A DNA stretch of 64,000 nucleotides from VAZQ01 sp963840535 (GTDB lineage Bacteria > Pseudomonadota > Alphaproteobacteria > Rhizobiales > Xanthobacteraceae). The stretch's first letter is position 1. Each line of letters starts with the position of its first letter. The DNA lies in assembly GCA_963840535.1 (NCBI GenBank), contig CAWIZJ010000040.1, positions 121,681-185,680 of the forward strand, read 5' to 3'. Below the pieces are notes generated by a model, which was given only the letters and a program-made list of their open reading frames with translations, searched no databases and was not told the origin of the DNA. The position numbers and the translations under genes are program-made. This document shows, piece after piece, positions 16,375 through 25,096 of the stretch.

Positions 16375-17868
16375 ATGATGGATCTTTGGAACCATCTTCA
16401 CCTCGGCTTTAGTGTCGCGCTGTCGCCGACCAATCTGCTGGTCTGCCTCATCGGCTGCCTCGGCGGCACGCTGATCGGCGTGCTGCCGGGCATCGGTCCG
16501 GTCACGACCATCGCGGTGATGCTGCCGGTGACGTTCTATCTGGAGCCGGTTTCCGGCCTCATTATGCTGGCTGGTATCTTCTACGGCGCTCAGTACGGCG
16601 GCTCTACGACGGCGATCCTGGTCAACATGCCGGGCGAAACGTCGGCTGTCGTGACCGCACTTGACGGTTACGCGATGGCACAGCAGGGCCGCGCCGGGCC
16701 CGCGCTGACAACGGCCGCGCTCGGCTCTCTTTTTGCCGGCATCGTCGCCACGCTCGTCATTTGCCTTGCCGCACCGCCGCTGGCGGCAGTCGGAAAATCC
16801 TTCGGCGCGCCCGAATATTGCGCCTTGATGACGCTCGGCCTGATCGGCGTCATCGTGATCGCCAGCGGCTCAATTCTCAAAGCGCTTGGCATGGCGCTCA
16901 TCGGCCTGCTGCTTGGGATCGTGGGCATCGACGTCAACACGGGCGACGGCCGCTTTACCTTCGATTGGCCGACACTCATGGACGGCGTCGACTTCGTGCC
17001 GATCTCGGTCGGCATCTTCGGTCTCGGGGAGATCATCAAGAACTTGCGGGCTACCGACTACCGTCCCGTATCGACCGCGAAGCTCCAACTCTGGCCGTCT
17101 GTCGAGGATGTCCGCCGCGCGACGCCGGCAGCTCTCAGAGGGACTGGCCTTGGCTGCATCATTGGTGTTCTCCCGGGCGGCGGTGCCACGCTCTCGGCGT
17201 TCATGGCCTACATTCTCGAGAAACGGGTGGCGCGAGACCCTTCGATTTTCGGCAAGGGCGCGATTGAGGGCGTGGCCGCGCCGGAATCCGCGAACAACGC
17301 CGGTGCTCAGACCTCGTTCATCCCCATGCTGACGCTTGGAATCCCCGGCAACGCCGTGATGGCCGTCATGGTCGCCGCGCTGATGATTCACGGCATCAAT
17401 CCGGGCCCTGGGGTGATCACGGAGAAGCCGGATCTTTTCTGGGGCATCATCGCCAGCATGTTCATAGGCAATGTCATGCTGGTCATCATCAACTTGCCCC
17501 TGATCGGCATCTGGGTAAGGCTGCTGCGCATCCCCTACCGCGTCCTCTACCTTGCGATCATCGCCTTCTGCACCATCGGTGTCTATGCGTTTCGCGGCAA
17601 CCCGAACGACGTCCTCCTCGCGGCCATGTTCGGCGTCGCGGGCTACTTCTTCATTGCGTACAGGTGCGAGCCGGCGCCTCTTCTGCTCGGCTTCGTGCTC
17701 GGTCCGCGGCTCGAAGAGAACCTCATCAACGCGATGCTGATGGGAGGCGGCGATCCGATGATTTTCGTCAACCGCCCGATCAGCCTCGGGCTGCTCCTGG
17801 CGGCGCTCGCCTTGCTGCTGCTCGTCTTGCTGCCGTCCTTCCGCAGGACGAGAGAGGAGGCGTTGTAG
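16375..17868 (+). CDS. tctA: TctA family large membrane subunit of tripartite tricarboxylate transporter
   Basis: Integral membrane transporter of 497 residues with 11-12 helices. Family signatures: GTLIGVLPGIGPVTTIAVML, YGAQYGGSTTAILVNMPGE (the duplicated ligand loop), and the second loop FIPMLTLGIPGNAVMAVM. I prefer the ATG at 16375, right after the tctB stop, since TctA proteins begin M(M)DLWNHLHLGFSVAL; the in-frame ATG at 16357 would overlap tctB by 16 bases. It uses the proton or sodium gradient to take up the ligand delivered by TctC. Confidence 0.92.
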   Translation: MMDLWNHLHLGFSVALSPTNLLVCLIGCLGGTLIGVLPGIGPVTTIAVMLPVTFYLEPVSGLIMLAGIFYGAQYGGSTTAILVNMPGETSAVVTALDGYAMAQQGRAGPALTTAALGSLFAGIVATLVICLAAPPLAAVGKSFGAPEYCALMTLGLIGVIVIASGSILKALGMALIGLLLGIVGIDVNTGDGRFTFDWPTLMDGVDFVPISVGIFGLGEIIKNLRATDYRPVSTAKLQLWPSVEDVRRATPAALRGTGLGCIIGVLPGGGATLSAFMAYILEKRVARDPSIFGKGAIEGVAAPESANNAGAQTSFIPMLTLGIPGNAVMAVMVAALMIHGINPGPGVITEKPDLFWGIIASMFIGNVMLVIINLPLIGIWVRLLRIPYRVLYLAIIAFCTIGVYAFRGNPNDVLLAAMFGVAGYFFIAYRCEPAPLLLGFVLGPRLEENLINAMLMGGGDPMIFVNRPISLGLLLAALALLLLVLLPSFRRTREEAL

Positions 17869-18157
17869 TAGTTAAAAAAGCCGGAAAACGGATTCTCGCG
17901 AGAGCGGCCAATCGAGCATGCGGTTCGCCGACTGCTCTCCCTTGGAAGTCCGAAAATCTGCGCGCTCGACTGGCCGCCAGGTATTCCGAGCCGACGCAAG
18001 CTCTCCGGAGGTTAGGGCTTGCATGCCAGATGGAATGTCCGCCGTCACGGTGAGGTTCGGAGGGTGAGCAGACGTGTCGCGGACATCGCAAATCTGTAGT
18101 GAATGCGCCCTCGCCAATTCGATATCTTACGATCCGGGTTTGGCTGGCGGGCATCGA

Positions 18158-18301
18158 ATGCAATTCGATCAATTGAAGCGCCGCGAGTTCATCACGCTCA
18201 TCGGCGGCGCAGCGGCGGCGTGGCCGATCGTGGCGCGCGCACAACAACAGCCGGTTCCGGTGGACATCGGCAAGCATCTCATGTTGCATAGCGAAGCCTA
18301 G
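18158..18301 (+). pseudogene. Orphan TAT-signal fragment of a pfam04392 binding protein
   Basis: 47 codons from ATG 18158: [35 protein letters not shown], then DIGKHLMLHSEA and TAG. The first 33 residues are the standard signal peptide of the amplified binding-protein family; after that the sequence is unrelated. It lies directly before a cytochrome c gene that has lost its 5' end, so a deletion or recombination probably joined the two. Confidence 0.65.
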
Positions 18302-18323
18302 CCACTGAGCAGGTAGCACGAAG

Positions 18324-18923
18324 TTGACGCGCCTGCCTGGCGTGCCGCTCGCCGTGATGGCAGCGTCCTTCTTCAAGGCGCTCTCGCCAGAGGATCAGAC
18401 GGCAATCGTCGCCTATCTTCGTTCTGTAAAACCGGTGCGCAATGCTGTGCCCGATCCGGTCTACCGCGTTCCAGTGCGTCATGATCACTATCCGGAGGCA
18501 GACGCGGGCTACACCCCGGAGATGATGCGCGACCCGGTCAAGCGCGGCTCCTATCTGGTTACGATAGGACACTGCATGGAGTGCCATTCGCCACGCCAAC
18601 GCGGCGTCTCCGACTACAGCAGAACTGGATTGGGCAAGGGCGGCCGAAAGTTCAGTTCCGAGGATGTAAAAGGGTTCCCGGCCAGTTGGCCCGGCGCGAC
18701 CGCTGCCAACATCACCTCGCACCCGGAAAAGGGACTTGGTCGGTGGAGCGATGCGGAAATTCGGTGGAGCGATGCGGAAATAAAGCGCGCGATCACCGAC
18801 GGTATTTCCCGTGACGGCCGCAAGCTTCAACCTCCCATGGATTTCGCAGCGTATCGCGGCATGAGCGACGCTGATCTGAACGCCATCGTGAGCTATCTAC
18901 GAACCATCCCCCCGTTGGAATAA
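18324..18923 (+). pseudogene. 5'-truncated di-haem cytochrome c
   Basis: 200 codons without a signal peptide. The N-terminal part (FFKALSPEDQTAIVAYLRSV, KPVRNAVPDPVY) is the end of a first cytochrome c domain whose haem-binding CxxCH is missing. The second domain is complete: GSYLVTIGHCMECHSPR with the CMECH haem site, and FAAYRGMSDADLNAIVSYLR with distal Met in PPM. Such proteins are alcohol/aldehyde dehydrogenase-type or related electron carriers in the periplasm. Lacking a signal, this copy cannot be exported. It contains a 7-residue in-frame duplication (RWSDAEI twice). Confidence 0.65.
18741..18782 (+). repeat. 21-bp tandem duplication inside the cytochrome gene
   Basis: Units 18741-18761 and 18762-18782 differ in one base only. 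Each encodes RWSDAEI/K. The duplication keeps the reading frame and lies in the loop between the haem motif and the distal Met, where length variation may be tolerated. Confidence 0.8.
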
Positions 18924-19017
18924 ACACCGGGCGCTCAGCTCCGCGTTGAGCGCGCCGCATAGCCCTCGGGTTCTGGTCGCTGGGCAACGACCCAAAAGGG
19001 TCTGCGTTTGGTGAGTG

Positions 19018-19302
19018 ATGAGAAGGCGCGACTTCATCACTCTTGTCGGAGGCTCGGCGGCAGCATGGCCGCTCGCGGCGCGCGCGCAGCAGTCGGCGAT
19101 GCCGACGATCGGGTTCCTCAGCAGCTTGTCCGCGCCGGTGACGAACAGGCGGATTATTTCGTTCGGACAAGGATTGAGTGAAATTGGCTTCGCTGTCGGC
19201 CGGGAGGTCCTGCCAAGCGGTCACTGGCTCGACAGAAATCCCGCACTGCGGCGAGCCCCTGACTTGATCCTCTCCAATCCGCTATGCTGCAACCCTGGTT
19301 AG
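19018..19302 (+). pseudogene. 5' fragment of a pfam04392 binding protein
   Basis: From ATG 19018: [36 protein letters not shown], then about 20 more family-like residues ending SEIGFAVGREV, after which the similarity stops and an unrelated 30-residue tail runs to a TAG. Compared with the full copies it contains the signal and the first alpha/beta unit only. It is followed after 8 bases by the next copy. Another deletion derivative of the same family. Confidence 0.65.
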
Positions 19303-19310
19303 GGCAGCGG

Positions 19311-20513
19311 ATGCATTCCAATCGGTTGAAGAGGCGCGACTTCATCACGCTGCTCGGCGGCGCGGCGACCGCGTGGCCGCTCGCGGCGCGCGCGCAGCAA
19401 CTCCAGCGGACGCGACGCATCGGTGTTCTGTCTCCCTTCGAGGAGGACGATGCGGAGAGCAAAGCGTGGCTCGCGGCGTTCCGACAGGGGTGCGAAAAGC
19501 TCGGGTGGTCGGACGGTCGCAATGTCCGCATCGACTATCGATTTACCGCCGGCAGCGTAGATCGGTCTGAGCCGCTCGCGAAAGAGCTGCTCGCCCTGCG
19601 TCCCGACGTGGTTCTTACAGTATCGACGGAGGTGGCCACTGTTCTCCAACAGGAGAGCCGTACAATCCCGATCGTTTTCGTTGGGGTGTCCGACCCGATC
19701 GGGTCGGGTTTCGTTGCGAGCTTGGCGCGGCCGGGCGGCAATCTCACAGGGCTGCTGAACTACGAGGCAGGCATCACCGGCAAATGGCTGGCGATGCTTA
19801 GGGAGATTGCGCCGCGCCTGACGCGGGTTGCTCTCGTGGCCAACCCCAAGACGACCCCGTACGACTACTGGCGGCGGGCAGCCGAGGCCGCCGTGCCGTC
19901 GCTCGCGATCGAGCTTGTGCCCAGTCCCGTCGAGACGGCTGCCGACATCGAGCGTTCGATTATGCTGTTCGCGGGCGCGCCGAACGGAGGCCTGTTCCTA
20001 CCGCCGGATGCTACGACCATCCTACGTCGCGATCTCGTCATAGCGCTCGCGGCCCAACACCGGTTGCCGGCGGTCTACTCGGCTCGTCACTTCGCCGTTG
20101 CCGGCGGTCTCATGTCGTACGGGAGCGACCGCGCCGAAATGTATCGGCAGGCCGCGTCGTATGTGGATCGCATTCTGCGCGGCGCCAACCCGGCCGACCT
20201 TCCCGTGCAGGCGCCGACCAAGTATCAGACAACCCTCAACATCAAGACGGCGAAAGCGCTCGACCTGGAGGTGCCGCCGTCGCTCCTGGTGCGCGCCGAC
20301 GGCACCGGGCCAAGCTCGCCGAGCTTGCGGCGCGACATCGCCTGCCGATGGTGGCCGAGCAGCGCACGTTCGCGGTGGCTGGTGGTCTCGCAGCCTACGG
20401 GGTCAATCGGTCCGCGCTGTCTCGGCGCTGGGCATACTACATTGATAAGATTCTCAAAGGCGCAAAACCGGCCGATCTTCCTGTCGAGCTGCCGACCACG
20501 TTCGAGCTGGTGA
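19311..20513 (+). CDS. pfam04392 binding protein with chimeric C-terminus
   Basis: From ATG 19311 the protein is a normal family member: TAT-like signal ([20 protein letters not shown]), [36 protein letters not shown], and [14 protein letters not shown]. The family normally ends RADEVIE-stop, but here RAD is followed by [12 protein letters not shown] and an out-of-frame tail to 20513. The tail is the wrong frame of a second binding-protein gene whose own 3' part (20306-20593) is preserved. A deletion between two neighbouring copies explains the junction near 20303. The fold up to the normal end is complete, so the product may still be functional. Confidence 0.7.
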   Translation: [400 protein letters not shown]

Positions 20514-20593
20514 TCAACCTCAAGACCGCGAAGGCGCTCGGCCTCGACGTGCCTTGGTTTCTCCAGCAACGCGCCGACGAGGTCATCGAGTAG
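20306..20593 (+). pseudogene. 3' remnant of a second pfam04392 binding protein
   Basis: In the frame ending at 20593 the sequence reads AKLAELAARHRLPMVAEQRT, FAVAGGLAAYGVNRSALSRR, then YIDKILKGAKPADLPVELPT and LGLDVPWFLQQRADEVIE-stop, the last third of a binding protein of the same family with its normal ending. No start or N-terminal two thirds remain. It overlaps the chimeric tail of the preceding gene in another frame. Confidence 0.6.
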
Positions 20594-20638
20594 GTTTGGC
20601 TTCTGCACCTGTGTTGCTGCATCTGCTCACGGCCGCTA

Positions 20639-20727
20639 ATGGCACCGAGCTGCCGATCCAGGAGGTCCGCGCAACGGTCGCGATCGGGGGTAAACCGGAC
20701 TACATTTGCTCGCTCTGAGCCTTACCG
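20639..20727. repeat. Degenerate dispersed intergenic repeat
   Basis: Two pieces recur in the window: ATGGCACCGAGCTGCCGATC (from 20639) is related to 24689-24709 (18 of 21 bases in an ungapped comparison), and 20702-20727 matches 6103-6128 with one mismatch. The shared order suggests remnants of one longer repeat family placed after binding-protein or cyclase genes. Confidence 0.45.
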
Positions 20728-20859
20728 CCCTTGACCCAACTGATATGAGACATGGGCGGCTCAAGACTTTCGCAGCGCAAAAGCATTGTTCGTTTCTTCG
20801 CTAAAGCGTGATATCGTCCCCTCTATTGCATGCACACGACCTCCGGCGGGAGGGATCGC

Positions 20860-21852
20860 ATGGCAATCCACATCCGACGGCGGCAATTCATATTCACACT
20901 GGGCGGCGCAGCAACCGCGTGGCCGCTCGCGGCACGCGCGCAGCGGCCGGCGATGCCGGTGATCGGATTCGTCAATGCCGGATCGTCCGATGCGCCGCTA
21001 GGCGCGGCGTACCGCAAGGGCCTCAACGAAGCCGGTTATTTCGAGGGCCAGAACGTAACGGTGGAGTACCACTGGCTAGAGGGCCAATTCGATCGCCTTC
21101 AGGCGCTCATGGCTGACCTCGTGCGTCGTCGCATGGCCGTTATCGCCACGCCAGCCGGCAATCTTGCTGCACTTGCAGCCAAGGCTGCGACCACGGCAAT
21201 CCCGATCGTCTTCGGCGTTAGCGAAGACCCGGTCAAGCTTGGTCTTGTCGCCAGCCTGGCCCGGCCGGGCGGAAACCTGACGGGGATCAATTTTTTCTCG
21301 ACTGAGTTGGAAGCGAAGCGGCTGGCACTTCTGCACGAATTGGTGCCTAAGGCCGTTCGGATTGCCGTGCTGGTCAATCCGGCCAATACCCTGGCTACCG
21401 AGAGCGCGCTACGAAACATACCGGAAGCCGCACGCGCCATTGGACTGCAGATTCAGGTCCTCAACGCGAGCACCAGCCGCGAGATCGAGGCGGCCTTCGC
21501 CACTCTCGTGCACGACCGCGCCGACGCACTGTACGTCGCCGGCGACGTGTTCTTCACCAGCCGACGCGTCCAATTTGCGACGCTCGCGGCGAGCTATCGG
21601 ATCCCCGCGTCCTATCCCTCCCGCGAGGCTGTCGAAGCCGGCGGCCTAATGACCTACGCGGCCGATCGCCCGGATATGTTTCGCCAGGTTGGCGCCTACA
21701 CCGGTCAAATCCTCAAGGGCACCAAGCCCGCCGACCTGCCGGTCTTGCAGTCGACCAAATTCGAGTTCGTGATCAACCTGAATACGGCCCGTGCGCTGGG
21801 CCTCGACGTGCCGCCGACCCTGCTCGCGCGCGCCGACGAGGTGATCGAATAA
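20860..21852 (+). CDS. ABC transporter substrate-binding protein (pfam04392 type) with TAT-like signal
   Basis: 330 residues, intact. The ATG at 20860 is chosen because GGGAGGG stands five bases before it; an in-frame ATG at 20830 would add ten unconserved residues. Signal: [20 protein letters not shown]. Mature part: [60 protein letters not shown], and the normal ending [14 protein letters not shown]. Its stop overlaps the next copy (TAATG). Ligand unknown and no transporter partner adjacent. Confidence 0.85.
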   Translation: [330 protein letters not shown]

Positions 21853-22835
21853 TGAGGCGGCGCGAGTTCATCACCCTGCTCGGCGCGTCGGTTGCCTGGC
21901 CGCTCGCGGCGCGGGCGCAGCAGCCGGCGATGCCGGTGATAGGGCTCCTCTATAGCGGATCACCCGATCCGATCGCGCACCGGCTCCGCGCATTCCGCCA
22001 AGGCCTTAAGGATTCCGACTACGTCGAAGGCGAGAACGTGGCGATCGAATACCGCTGGGCCGAGAACTCAGACCGATCGGCTGCGGGAAATGGTGGCCGA
22101 CCTGATTCGCCGCCAGGTCACCGTGATCGCCGCCATGAGTACGGTTGCGGCGGTGGCAGCCAAGGCGGCAAACACGACAATCCCTATCGTTTTCCAAGCC
22201 GCCGAAGATCCGGTCCGGCTCGGTCTTGTCACCAGTCTGGCCCGGCCGGGCGGCAACGCGACGGGGATCAATTTTTTCGTCGCTGAGCTGACGGCAAAGC
22301 GGCTGGAATTCCTGCGCGAGCTGGTGCCCACTGCCAACCGCGTTGGCGTGCTCGTCGACCCGAACAACGCGACAAATACGGAGTCCACATTGCGAGACGC
22401 GGAGCCGGCTGCCCGCGCGATGAGACTGAAGATCCTGGTCGTCAACGCAAGCACCAGCCGTGAGATCGATGGAGCCTTCGCAACCTTTGTGCGCGAGCAG
22501 GTCGACGCCCTCTTCGTCGGTCCCTCAGCATTATTCACCAGCCGGCGCGTCTACATTGCCAACCTGGCGATGCGCCACGCATTCCCGCGACATATCCGGG
22601 GCGTGAGTTTGCCGAGGTTGGCGGGCTCTTAAGCTACGGAACCAACCTTACGGATACGTGGCGTCAGGTCGGCGTCTACGCCGGCCAAGTCCTCAAGGGC
22701 GCCAAACCCGCGGACCTGCCGGTCGTACAGTCGACCAAGTTCGAACTGGTCATCAACCATCAGACCGCCCGGATGCTCGGCCTCACCGTGCCTCCGACTC
22801 GCGCGCACTGGAGATGACGGGCGCACGATTACGGT
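21852..22835 (+). pseudogene. pfam04392 binding protein with two frameshifts
   Basis: Begins like its neighbours ([40 protein letters not shown]). After AIEYRWAEN (about 22070) the frame changes; REMVADLIRRQVTVIAAMST to YIANLAMRHAFP is in the second frame; from about 22580 a third frame continues YPGREFAEVGGLLSYGTN up to MLGLTVPPTRA. The usual ending [10 protein letters not shown] is missing. It is 60-65 percent similar by eye to the preceding copy, so it arose by tandem duplication. Stop in the last frame at 22833-22835. Confidence 0.72.
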
Positions 22836-22915
22836 AAGGCTGTTAAGCTGCGGCACAATCTTGTAGCTTTGCTGACGATCTGAGCCAACGGTGGTTCCCG
22901 CTCCGGGAGGGCAGG

Positions 22916-24644
22916 GTGCCGACTGAACGCCGCCTCGCCGCGCTCTTGAACGCCGACGTGGTCGGCTATTCGCGCCTAATGAGCAAGGATGAGGCGGGAA
23001 CGCTGCGGACGCTCAAGGCCTACGAGGCCCGCGTCATCGAACCAACCATCGCCAGCCACCGGGGCCGCATCGTCAAGCGCATGGGGGATGGCTATCTCGC
23101 TGAGTTCGCCAGCGTCGTCGACGCCGTGGAATGCGCGCTCGGCTGGCAGGGGCAGCGGATGACCGAAGACGAGCAGCCGCTGAGGTTCCGCATCGGGGTG
23201 CATCTCGGCGACATCATAGTGGAAGGTGACGACATTTACGGAGACGGGGTCAACATCGCAGCACGGCTGGAGGCGCTGGCCCAGCCCGGCTGCATCATGT
23301 TGTCCGAAGACGCATTCCGCCAGGTGCGCGACCGCGTCGAGGCTGAGTTCCATGACCTCGGCGAGCACGAGATCAAGAACATCCCCCGCCCCTTGCGGGT
23401 GTGGGAATGGCGCTGCCCGCTGGCGGTTCCACGCCGGCTTCAGAACGTCAGCTTGCCGCCGATAGCGACTCCTTCGATCGTGATCCTGCCCTTTCGCAAT
23501 CTGACCGGCGATCCGGCCAACGACTATTTCACCGACGGTTTGCGCATGGACATCCAGAACGCGCTGGTGAAGGTGTCGGGCCTGTTCATCATCGCGTCGG
23601 GGAGCGCCTATGCCTTCCGCGGTGCCGGCAGTGGGGAGACGGCCTGCGCGCTCAACGTTCAGCATGCCTTGCAGGGGAGCGTGAGAGCAGCGGGGAAGCG
23701 GATACGCGTGACAGCCGAACTAACGGAAGCGGCCTCTGGCCGTATCGTCTGGGCTGAGCAGTTCGACCGCACGCTCGACGATTCATTCGATCTCCAGGAT
23801 GAAATCACCGGCCGCGTCCTTACGGCGATGAACGTCAAGCTCGTCCAGGGTGAGCAGGCAAAGGTCTGGCACAAGACGCTCAAGGACCTGAGGGCGCTGG
23901 AGGCGTTCTACAAGGGCGTACATGCGCTCTATCAGATGGACCGCGACGGCATGCAGCGCGCCCGCCAATGCTTCGAGCGGGTGGCGGAAATCCGCCCGGA
24001 CGTTTCGGTAGGCGCCACCTGGACCGCAATGACGCACTGGTTCGATCTACAGCGGGGATGGACTGACTCGCCGGAGAAATCGAAGGAGCTTGCTCGCCGT
24101 TGGGCGGAAGCCGCCGCTTCCATGCCGGATGCCGACGGACAGGCGCACTCTGCGCTCAGCTATCTCTATCTAATGGAACGGCGTTTCGACGAGGCGCTGG
24201 CGGCGGGGCGTCATGCCGTGGCCAACCGGCCGACCTGCGCCTATGCGAACTGCTTCTACGGCAATGTCTTGCACTACTGCGACGACCAAGACGGCGCCAT
24301 CCATCACATCAAGCTCGCGATCCGCACTCAACCGCTTCACCCGCCGTTCTATCTCCACATGCTGGCGGGGGCGTACCGCGCAAAGGGCGACCTCGAAGTC
24401 CGCCGTGGTCGCAGCGAGGCGGGCGCTTGATCTAAGCCCGGGCGACGTTGCGGGCCGCGTCATCCTCGCAAGCGCCTATGTCGGGTTGACCAGGCTTGAT
24501 CTGGCGCGCGAGACGGCGGCCGATATCCAGCGCATCGAACCGTCATTTTCCGTGACGCTCTTCATGCAAGGCCAGCCCTTTAGGGATGAGAGTTTCGCGG
24601 CCGATTATGCTTCGGAGCTTCGGCTAGCCGGGTTACCAGCATAG
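22916..24644 (+). CDS. Class III adenylate/guanylate cyclase with TolB-like and TPR region (one frameshift)
   Basis: N-terminal cyclase domain of about 170 residues: LLNADVVGYSRLMSKDEAG (first metal Asp), GRIVKRMGDGYLAEF (second Asp), IYGDGVNIAARLEALAQPG. It is followed by a beta-rich segment (SIVILPFRNLTGDPANDYFT to RIVWAEQFDRTLDD) like that of other rhizobial cyclases, then TPR-like helices (ALSYLYLMERRFDEALAAGR). Reading frame from the GTG at 22916 breaks near 24400; the proper ending (VVAARRALDLSPGDVAGRVI to ELRLAGLPA) lies in another frame to 24644. Total about 575 residues. Cytoplasmic; produces cAMP in characterised relatives. It closes the binding-protein array. Confidence 0.82.
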
Positions 24645-25096
24645 CAACGCTCGGGACGGTGTGAGCCGCGCTTCAAAGGGTGTCCCCTATGGCACGAGGC
24701 TGCCGATCCCGGATGTCTGCGCTTACGGAGAGTTTTGAGGGGTAAGCGGACTCGCGACGACGTGGGAAATCCGGGCGCTCCTTGCCTGCCGCCGATGTTG
24801 CGCAAATTTCTCCTTTGCGCTGACGCAGGGCGCTTCTACGCGCCGCGCGCGAGGGGACAGGTCAGGTCCAGACGGCCACCACGCGCTGAGGCGCGCGCAT
24901 ATCATTCCAAATCAGGCTCGATTTCCCCGCTGATGATCTTTATCACGTGTGAAGCTTGCTCGAACTCTAATGCCCCGAGACGAAAAGTAACGCAGATCAG
25001 ATTGTCGATCGGGCGGTCCAACTCGATTGCCAACCTCGCTGGCGTGAACTCGGGTCGAGCCCGATGCGCGGGCATGACGGCTGAAAGGAGACCGCC
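24645..25096. other. Intergenic region with a dispersed repeat, no supported gene
   Basis: 450 bases between the cyclase and boxB stops. 24689-24709 resembles 20639-20659. Near 25070 a CGCGGGCATGACGG stretch resembles the hairpin at 12967. No frame with family features on either strand and no clear terminator for either converging gene. Confidence 0.4.
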
